A stretch of 5,365 nt of DNA from Nitrospira sp. (GTDB taxonomy: Bacteria > UBA9089 > CG2-30-40-21 > SBAY01): assembly GCA_005239945.1 (NCBI GenBank), contig SBAY01000274.1, positions 1 to 5,365 of the forward strand, read 5' to 3'. Each line of letters opens with the position of its first letter. The first letter of the stretch is position 1. The notes beneath the pieces were generated by a model, which ran no database searches, was not told the DNA's origin, and saw only the letters and a list, made by a program, of their open reading frames with translations. This document shows, piece after piece, positions 1-4,386 of this stretch. The position numbers and the translations under genes were made by a program.

Positions 1-3
1 CCC

Positions 4-24
4 CAATTTCCAATTTCTAATTTC
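4..24. repeat. Short heptanucleotide tandem repeat (CAATTTC-type)
   Basis: Three adjacent 7-bp units, CAATTTC, CAATTTC and TAATTTC, lie at the left edge of the window downstream of argD. The array may continue beyond the window. Tandem heptamers of this kind are known as dispersed intergenic repeats in some bacteria, for example cyanobacterial STRR sequences. The remaining bases up to 135 hold no gene, RNA or terminator that I can recognise. Confidence 0.6.
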
Positions 25-135
25 TGCAAGAAATCATAAGAAAAACGATAAAAATGAACTGTTCCCTATCTATCAAATCACCTGTGACAGAGCACTAGAC
101 CACTTCAGATGGCTAATATGTTACGACTTTTGATG

Positions 136-1320
136 TTACCTGAATTTCAGAACCTTGTTTAATATTTCAATTGCCCTGTCTATATCCTGTTTAGTAACAA
201 TTAATGGCGGTAGAAACCGCAAGACCTTTTCTACCGTGCAATTGACAATTAACCCTTCTTGCAGGCAGGCCTCCACAATCGGTCCTCCGGGAAATTCAAG
301 TTCCATCCCGACCATTAATCCTTTTCCTCTCACCTCTTTTATATAGCTATATTTTAATTCGGATAATCGAGCCATCAAATACTGCCCGTTTTCCCTGGCA
401 TTTTCAACCAGGTTTTCTTCGATAATCACATTAATTACGGCTAAGGTAGTGGCACAGGCTAATGGATTTCCGCCAAATGTAGAGGCGTGACTACCCGGCA
501 GAAAGAGGTCGGCTATTTGTGGTTTAGCCAGCATTGCCCCAATGGGCACACCGCTTCCTAACCATTTTGCCAGGGTGATAATATCCGGGATAATCTCATA
601 ATGCTCATAGCCAAACATCTTCCCGCATCTTCCCAGCCCTGTTTGCACCTCATCCAGGATAAGCAATATCTTCTGCTCATCACACAATTTTCTCAATCCC
701 TTTAAATAATCAAGCGTGGCTACATTAACCCCTCCTTCTCCTTGAATTGGTTCTACAAGGATAGCACAGGTGGATGGGGTAATAGCCTTTTCTACCTGTT
801 CAAGGTCATTAAAAGGCACATACTTAAATCCCTGGACCAATGGCTCAAATCCTTTATGGATTTTTTCCTGTCCGGTAGCGCTTAAGGTAGCTAATGTCCG
901 GCCGTGAAATGAACCTGTCGTTGTAATTATTTCATATCTGCGACGAGGTGAACCTTCCTGACCGTAGATTCTGGCCAATTTAATTGCCGCTTCATTTGCC
1001 TCTGCCCCACTATTAGCAAAAAATACCTTGCCGCCAAATGAGACCTCGGATAACTTTTTGGCTAATTCTACCTGCGGAATGGTGTAATAGAGATTAGAGA
1101 AATGGATTAGTTTATTTGCCTGCTCCGCAATAGCCTTGACCAACATTGGGTGGCAGTGTCCAATTCCATTTACCCCCTGACCAAAGAAGTCTAAGTATTC
1201 CTTTCCATTAATATCCCAGAGCTTAATCCCTGCCCCTTTGACAAAACAAACCGGAATTCGTTTATAAACCGGTACCATAAATTTCTTTTCTTGTTCAAAG
1301 ACTTGTTTTTCGGTAATCAT
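136..1320 (-). CDS. argD: Acetylornithine aminotransferase (class III PLP-dependent)
   Basis: A 394-residue cytoplasmic fold-type I aminotransferase that interconverts N-acetylglutamate 5-semialdehyde and N-acetylornithine in arginine synthesis; some ArgD proteins also serve lysine synthesis. The length is normal for ArgD. Visible family motifs are the PLP-phosphate loop S104-G105-A106, the ring-stacking F138-H139, the EPIQGEGGV segment (190-198), D223 in LDEVQTG (binds the pyridine nitrogen), the Schiff-base Lys252 in TLAKWLGSG, and T281 in STFGGNP. Relatives usually have Gly after the lysine (AKGLGGG); here residue 253 is Trp. The ATG at 1318-1320 is supported by AGAGG seven bases upstream; the stop is TAA. 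A consensus promoter and a long hairpin lie directly upstream, so it is probably transcribed separately from rlmD. No other arginine gene is in view. Ornithine or GABA aminotransferase activity is a less likely alternative. Confidence 0.88.
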   Translation of the reverse strand: MITEKQVFEQEKKFMVPVYKRIPVCFVKGAGIKLWDINGKEYLDFFGQGVNGIGHCHPMLVKAIAEQANKLIHFSNLYYTIPQVELAKKLSEVSFGGKVFFANSGAEANEAAIKLARIYGQEGSPRRRYEIITTTGSFHGRTLATLSATGQEKIHKGFEPLVQGFKYVPFNDLEQVEKAITPSTCAILVEPIQGEGGVNVATLDYLKGLRKLCDEQKILLILDEVQTGLGRCGKMFGYEHYEIIPDIITLAKWLGSGVPIGAMLAKPQIADLFLPGSHASTFGGNPLACATTLAVINVIIEENLVENARENGQYLMARLSELKYSYIKEVRGKGLMVGMELEFPGGPIVEACLQEGLIVNCTVEKVLRFLPPLIVTKQDIDRAIEILNKVLKFR

Positions 1321-1327
1321 TATTTTA

Positions 1328-1332
1328 CCTCT
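1328..1332 (-). promoter_or_regulatory. Ribosome binding site of argD
   Basis: The minus strand reads AGAGG, then seven bases, then the ATG at 1320. The site lies just outside the leader hairpin at 1338-1413, so that stem does not hide it. Confidence 0.7.
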
Positions 1333-1337
1333 AAATC

Positions 1338-1413
1338 AAGGGTTTGAGGGGTTAAGGGTAAGAAAAGAAAGAGAAACCCTCTCTTTTTCTTACCCTTGAC
1401 CCCTCAAACCCTT
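1338..1413 (-). repeat. Long near-perfect hairpin in the argD 5' leader
   Basis: The arms 1338-1374 and 1380-1413 are complementary over about 34 pairs, with one T/C difference (a G-U pair in RNA), one 3-base bulge and a five-base loop (1375-1379). The arms are strongly purine/pyrimidine biased, with blocks such as AAGGGTTTGAGGGG. The outermost pair coincides with the +1 predicted from the promoter at 1420-1448, so the argD mRNA would begin as a base-paired 5' end, with the Shine-Dalgarno site just after the stem. No U-tract follows on the minus strand, so it is not an ordinary terminator or attenuator. It may be a small inserted palindrome, but I see no target duplication. Confidence 0.85.
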
Positions 1414-1419
1414 TTATAA

Positions 1420-1448
1420 ATTATAGCACATCAATTAATCCTTGTCAA
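1420..1448 (-). promoter_or_regulatory. Consensus sigma70-type promoter for argD
   Basis: The minus strand carries TTGACA (1443-1448), a 17-base spacer and TATAAT (1420-1425), all exact consensus. TGC directly before the -10 box forms an extended -10 element, and an A-rich run (TTAAAAAAG) lies just upstream of the -35 box. The predicted transcription start is near 1412-1414, about 93 bases before the argD start codon. I see no clear ARG-box operator overlapping it. Confidence 0.9.
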
Positions 1449-1456
1449 CTTTTTTA

Positions 1457-1608
1457 ACTGAAACCCAGAAATTCCCCGACTTTTAGTAGTGGTTTAAAGA
1501 GAGGTGTTTTTTAAGGGGAGAGAAACACTTTTTGAAAAAAGTTTTCCCCCTCAAAAAATTCACTTCTTTAAATTATTGCTAAAAGTTGGGGAATTTCTGA
1601 CTGAAACC
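1457..1608. mobile_element. 134-bp foldback (MITE-like) element with 9-bp target duplication
   Basis: The element proper spans 1466-1599. Its ends are inverted copies, CAGAAATTCCCC at the left and the complement GGGGAATTTCTG at the right, matching at 20 of 21 positions over 1466-1486 and 1579-1599. Complementarity continues imperfectly inward (TTTAAAGA blocks, AAGGGG against CCCCCT) to a centre near 1533, so the whole element is one imperfect palindrome. It is flanked by direct repeats ACTGAAACC at 1457-1465 and 1600-1608, as expected of a transposition target duplication. There is no coding capacity, so it would need a transposase supplied in trans. I cannot assign an IS family. It lies between the rlmD stop and the argD promoter. 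Confidence 0.75.
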
Positions 1609-1629
1609 CAGCAATTTCCTAACTTTGCG
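1609..1629. repeat. Degenerate copy of the foldback element terminus
   Basis: Directly after the right target duplication, CAGCAATTTCC and the bases following it resemble the left terminus of the neighbouring element at about 15 of 21 positions. With the duplication included, 1457-1483 and 1600-1626 are direct repeats matching at 23 of 27 positions. It could be a remnant of an older copy, or a target chosen for its likeness to the element end. A small TGAGG/CCTCA hairpin (1630-1644) follows before the end of rlmD. Confidence 0.55.
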
Positions 1630-1660
1630 TGAGGTTTTCCCTCAATTTTTCAGACAGTTT

Positions 1661-2965
1661 TTACCCCTGAAGGCTGGCTATGGATTCAACATGATAAGTT
1701 TGGGGAAACATATCTACCGGTTGAACGGCATTGAGGGAATAACTTCCTTGACAGAGAAGTTTGAGGTCCCTGGCAAGGGTAGTCGGATTACAAGAGATAT
1801 AAATAATTTTAGCTGGTTTTGTTTGTAACAGCCATTGAATTACCTGTCTTTCAATTATTCCATCCCGAGGAGGGTTTAAGATAACAGAATCAAATTTACC
1901 CCCGCTGTTAAAATTGTCTAATTGAACAATTGCCTGCTTTAGACTATTTTGCAAGAAATGGACATTTTTTATTTGATTTAACAAGGCATTCATTCGGGCA
2001 TCATTAATGGATGAGGCGGAAATGTCAACCCCAATTACCTCCTTTGCCTTTTGGGCAATGAGAAGGGTTAATGTCCCTACCCCACAATGTCCATCTAATA
2101 CCTGATGGGATTCTTGAGGATTTAGCAGTCGGATAGTCTCTTTGAATAACTTTTGAGCCTGGAGCAGATTTATCTGAAAAAAGGAGGTTGGCTGGGCTTG
2201 AACTGTAATACCTTCAAGGGCATAGGTAAGCATTTGTGAACCAAAGTAGGTAGTCAGTGTAGCTAATTCATTCTTGTCGACGATAAGATGGTGTATGCCT
2301 TTAATTATAGGAATGTTTTGAATTGCCTCTACTATTTCCCCAAGGTTGAGATGAAACTTGGGTGAGGTAATAAAGAATACCATTATTCCTTCGTCCAATG
2401 CCTTTATTTCTACTGCGCAATAGGCATAAAATGGTTTGAATCTCTCTTTTATTACCTTCCTTAAAACGCTGTACCCCTCGTTCATTTGTTTGGAGATAAG
2501 ATGACAATAATCTATATCGACAACATCTCTTGTTCCTATTTGATGGAACCCTATGGTAAATCCCTGGTGAGTAGTTTTGACGATAAATCTGGCCTTGTTT
2601 CGGTATTGCCAGGGAAATTCCATGCCTATAATCGGCATTATCTCAGGTCGGTCAAAACCACCAATCCTGACTAACTGGTCATAAACAATCTTTTCTTTAA
2701 ACCTTAATTGTTGGGAATAGTCTATGTATTGCCACTGACAGCCGCCGCATAGACCAAAATGTTTACATAGAGGGGATACCCGTTGCGAAGAAGGTTGGAT
2801 TATCTCGATAATATTTCCTCTCAGATAATCCCTTTTTTGTTCAGTAATTCGAATATCGACTAATTCTCCTTCCATTCCACCATTAACAAAAACTACCTTT
2901 CCCTTGTATTTTCCCAATGCCTCCCCACCATAAACCATCTTGTCAAGTCTTAGTTGGATATTCAT
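1661..2965 (-). CDS. rlmD: 23S rRNA (uracil-C5)-methyltransferase, RlmD/RumA type
   Basis: A 434-residue TrmA-family SAM-dependent enzyme that methylates C5 of a uridine in 23S rRNA. Domain order: an N-terminal TRAM RNA-binding domain (about 1-57), an Fe4S4 cluster site C67-x5-C73-x2-C76 with the fourth Cys at C154, a central RNA-binding region, then the Rossmann methyltransferase with SFFQIN (261-266), the SAM loop LDGHCGVGT (290-298), acidic D314 after strand 2, NPPRDG (364-369), the nucleophile C392 in SCNPTTLARD and the general base E427 in HVES. All catalytic residues are present, so it should be active. RlmC- or RlmCD-type specificity cannot be excluded. The ATG at 2965 is preferred because AAAGGG (2972-2977) lies six bases upstream and the TRAM domain starts at once; a GTG at 2989 would add eight unconserved residues. 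The stop is TAA. Confidence 0.88.
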   Translation of the reverse strand: MNIQLRLDKMVYGGEALGKYKGKVVFVNGGMEGELVDIRITEQKRDYLRGNIIEIIQPSSQRVSPLCKHFGLCGGCQWQYIDYSQQLRFKEKIVYDQLVRIGGFDRPEIMPIIGMEFPWQYRNKARFIVKTTHQGFTIGFHQIGTRDVVDIDYCHLISKQMNEGYSVLRKVIKERFKPFYAYCAVEIKALDEGIMVFFITSPKFHLNLGEIVEAIQNIPIIKGIHHLIVDKNELATLTTYFGSQMLTYALEGITVQAQPTSFFQINLLQAQKLFKETIRLLNPQESHQVLDGHCGVGTLTLLIAQKAKEVIGVDISASSINDARMNALLNQIKNVHFLQNSLKQAIVQLDNFNSGGKFDSVILNPPRDGIIERQVIQWLLQTKPAKIIYISCNPTTLARDLKLLCQGSYSLNAVQPVDMFPQTYHVESIASLQG

Positions 2966-2990
2966 TTTCAACCCTTTCATAGTAAGCACT

Positions 2991-3018
2991 CAGGTGTCAG
3001 CCATCAGCTATCAGTTTT
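2991..3018. repeat. Four tandem heptamers (CAGNNNT) between queF and rlmD
   Basis: Four adjacent 7-bp units, CAGGTGT, CAGCCAT, CAGCTAT and CAGTTTT, occupy much of the 84-bp gap between the queF stop and the rlmD start. Only the CAG and final T are fixed. The same period of 7 appears at 4-24 and 4686-4720, which suggests a shared slippage or amplification process (inference). Confidence 0.6.
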
Positions 3019-3049
3019 ATCTGTAGCTTGAAAACGGATGGGTCAACGC

Positions 3050-3439
3050 TTACTCATATTCCCGTTCTACCTTTACCCCTACTCCCCCGCGGATATTCCA
3101 GACTACCTCGATTTTTGCCCACCTGGGTTGGACCTGACCGATAAAGTCATCGAATATCTTATTGGTCGCATGCTCTTGAAATATACCGATGTTTCGGTAT
3201 CCATTAAGATAAAGTTTTAACGATCTCTGTTCCACAAGATACTCACCGGGTTTATACTGAATGGTCACGGTGGCAAAATCAGGTAGTCCTGTCTTGGGAC
3301 AGACGGTAGTGAACTCGTTGGTTTTTAACTCTACCACATAATCTCTGTCCGTATACTGATTTTCGATTACATCCAACCCCGGCGTAATTATTAACTCCCG
3401 TATTTTATCCTGTTTGCCTTGATAATCTGTATTTGCCAT
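3050..3439 (-). CDS. queF: NADPH-dependent 7-cyano-7-deazaguanine (preQ0) reductase
   Basis: A 129-residue T-fold enzyme that reduces the nitrile of preQ0 to the amine preQ1, a late free-base step of queuosine synthesis for tRNA. It is of the short, single-domain (Bacillus YkvM) type. Visible are the nucleophile C47 in VCPKTGLPDF, the proton donor D54, the QueF signature around VEQRSLKLYL (69-78, with substrate-binding E70), E89 in FQEHATN, and RGG near the C-terminus. The position matching Bacillus His96 appears to be Gln88, with a His at 90. The ATG at 3439 is chosen because AGGAGG lies nine bases upstream. The frame stays open for 23 codons further (to 3508), but that part lies in a palindromic repeat and has no family resemblance. 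The stop is TAA. No other queuosine gene is nearby. Confidence 0.92.
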   Translation of the reverse strand: MANTDYQGKQDKIRELIITPGLDVIENQYTDRDYVVELKTNEFTTVCPKTGLPDFATVTIQYKPGEYLVEQRSLKLYLNGYRNIGIFQEHATNKIFDDFIGQVQPRWAKIEVVWNIRGGVGVKVEREYE

Positions 3440-3448
3440 TTTTAGTAA

Positions 3449-3454
3449 CCTCCT
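3449..3454 (-). promoter_or_regulatory. Ribosome binding site of queF (fixes the start)
   Basis: AGGAGG on the minus strand, nine bases before the ATG at 3439, is the strongest Shine-Dalgarno match in the window. It decides for 3439 over the longer open frame starting at 3508. Confidence 0.85.
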
Positions 3455-3466
3455 CTTTTGTACTAA

Positions 3467-3569
3467 GAGCCTAGCCGAAAAGTTGGAAGTCCGAATTTGT
3501 TCGGGCAAACTTGTTTGGCTGCATTTTTCCTCAACAAGTTGAGGTATCCGTTGCTTTTTCGGATAGGCA
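3467..3569. repeat. Palindromic, possibly MITE-like element upstream of queF
   Basis: Imperfect terminal inverted repeats GCCTAGCCGAAAAG (3469-3482) and the complement of GCCTATCCGAAAAAG (3554-3568) bound about 100 bp. Each arm holds its own hairpin: CCGAA/TTCGG (3491-3504), and CCTCAAC/GTTGAGG (3529-3544) with only AA between the arms. A short CTAA occurs on both sides (3463-3466, 3570-3573) and may be a target duplication, but four bases is weak evidence. The element sits in the expected queF promoter/leader region and supplies the in-frame extension upstream of the queF start. No family can be assigned. Confidence 0.55.
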
Positions 3570-3579
3570 CTAAACGATT

Positions 3580-3895
3580 AGATTTATGGAACTTCTCCAA
3601 TTTAGTACAGTAAATTGTAACTGTTCACCTATTATGTCGGATTATTTTGGGGCTCTGCCCCAAACCCCGTCGGGGAATTGCAATCCCCCGACCCCTCTGT
3701 TTTACTCTCTGTATAGAGGATTCACCTGGAATTACCAGTTACTCCTATATACAGACAGCAAAATAGGGGGTCTGGGGGAACTGCGTTCCCCCAGCAGGGG
3801 TTTGGGGACAGCGTCCCCAAAAGGATTCCCAACAATAGCGGCTGAACGGTTACTTAATATCTTACTGTATCAAATTGGAGAAGAGCCAGATTTAT
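3580..3895. mobile_element. 300-bp foldback MITE, ISL3-like ends, with 8-bp target duplication
   Basis: The element proper is 3588-3887. Its termini match at 22 of 26 positions: GGAACTTCTCCAATTT at the left and GGCTCTTCTCCAATTT as the complement of the right. It is flanked by the direct repeat AGATTTAT (3580-3587 and 3888-3895). The inverted similarity runs all the way inward to a centre near 3732 (CTGG/CCAG), so the element is one large imperfect palindrome with several G/C-rich side hairpins in each arm. Ends beginning GG-x-TCTT and an AT-rich 8-bp duplication are typical of ISL3-family insertion sequences, so an ISL3 transposase acting in trans is the likely mobiliser (inference). It has no real coding capacity. 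The right duplication overlaps the flavoprotein stop codon, so insertion left that reading frame intact. With the element at 3467-3569 it accounts for most of the 452-bp gap. Confidence 0.82.
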
Positions 3896-4371
3896 TTAAG
3901 AACACCACTGGCACTTTTCCCAGCCAGGTATCCTGTAGAGAATGCGGCCTGCAGGTTAAAGCCACCTGTATCTGCATCGAGATCGAGCATTTCACCGGCG
4001 AAATATAACCCGGAAATAATGCGAGATTCCATAGTTTGTGGGTTAATATCCTTTAAAGAAATACCTCCTCGTGTAATCATTGCCTGTTCCACAGGCAATG
4101 CCCCGCTTACCTCTAATTGCCACCTCTTGAATAAGGTAACCAATTTATGGCGTTCCTCCTTGTTAATCTGGCTTACCTGTTTATCAGGGACAACACCGGC
4201 CATCGATATAAACACATCAATCATCCTCTGAGGCAAGAAGAATTTGAGTAGACTCCGCAGACTCTTTTTGGGATTAGCCTTGAAATCCCTTAAAAAGCGG
4301 GCATCCAATTGCTCCTCAGACAAGCCGGGTTTCAGGTCTATGGCTACATAAACCGTTTTACCCTCATTCAA
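3892..4371 (-). CDS. C-terminal part of the split HI0933/BaiN-family flavoprotein
   Basis: Continuation, in the same frame after the TAG at 4384-4386, of the flavoprotein gene; the sense codons resume at 4383. It carries the rest of the family insert domain and the C-terminal FAD-binding segment GLYFAGEMLDLDADTGGFNLQ (residues 408-428 of the read-through protein), a hallmark of HI0933-type oxidoreductases, then AFSTGYLAGKSA. The only nearby start-like codon is a TTG at 4371, with no Shine-Dalgarno sequence before it, so independent translation is doubtful. This half lacks the N-terminal dinucleotide-binding motif and could not bind FAD properly alone. The stop TAA lies inside the right target duplication of the adjacent foldback element. 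With read-through the whole protein would be 446 residues, somewhat longer than the roughly 400-420 usual in the family. Confidence 0.75.
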   Translation of the reverse strand: MNEGKTVYVAIDLKPGLSEEQLDARFLRDFKANPKKSLRSLLKFFLPQRMIDVFISMAGVVPDKQVSQINKEERHKLVTLFKRWQLEVSGALPVEQAMITRGGISLKDINPQTMESRIISGLYFAGEMLDLDADTGGFNLQAAFSTGYLAGKSASGVLK

Positions 4372-4383
4372 CCAATTGATAAT

Positions 4384-4386
4384 CTA
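4384..4386 (-). other. In-frame TAG codon inside the flavoprotein gene
   Basis: The minus strand reads ...CTG AGC GGA TAG ATT ATC..., giving LSG-stop-II. Family-like sequence continues on both sides in the same frame with no gap, so this is a nonsense or recoded codon, not a frameshift. It falls just after the GVSGPLILSLS segment in a variable stretch, where an aromatic or polar residue would be plausible. All four recognised gene ends in the window use TAA. Confidence 0.8.

Noticed and set aside
60..130. tRNA-like segment (AGTGGTCTAGTGCTC on the minus strand)
   Set aside because: It loosely resembles a D-arm, but no acceptor, anticodon and T arms can be folded around it.
1338..1425. Rho-independent terminator or attenuator at the argD leader hairpin
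   Set aside because: On the minus strand the stem is followed by GATTTAGAGG, not a T-run. On the plus strand a short TTTT follows, but no plus-strand gene ends there.
1410..1450. ARG-box operator overlapping the argD promoter
   Set aside because: The A/T-rich spacer looks suggestive, but no 18-bp palindrome resembling the arginine repressor consensus is present.
2966..2989. rlmD starting at GTG 2989
   Set aside because: It adds eight residues without family similarity and runs up to the heptamer repeat. The ATG at 2965 has a reasonable AAAGGG upstream.
2980..3045. Promoter for rlmD (TTGACC followed by a GATAAA-like box)
   Set aside because: The -10 match is poor and the spacing too long (about 19), so it is not supportable.
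3050..3508. queF starting at 3508 (152 residues)
   Set aside because: The extra 23 codons lie in a palindromic repeat with no family similarity, while AGGAGG is well spaced for the ATG at 3439.
3440..3600. preQ1 riboswitch upstream of queF
   Set aside because: A preQ1-sensing leader would make sense here, but I cannot find the short preQ1-I stem with its A-rich tail, nor a convincing class II or III layout. The visible stems belong to the inverted-repeat element.
3586..4008. Plus-strand open frame of 140 codons
   Set aside because: It runs through the palindromic element and the antisense strand of the flavoprotein gene. The translation has no recognisable family features and no ribosome binding site.
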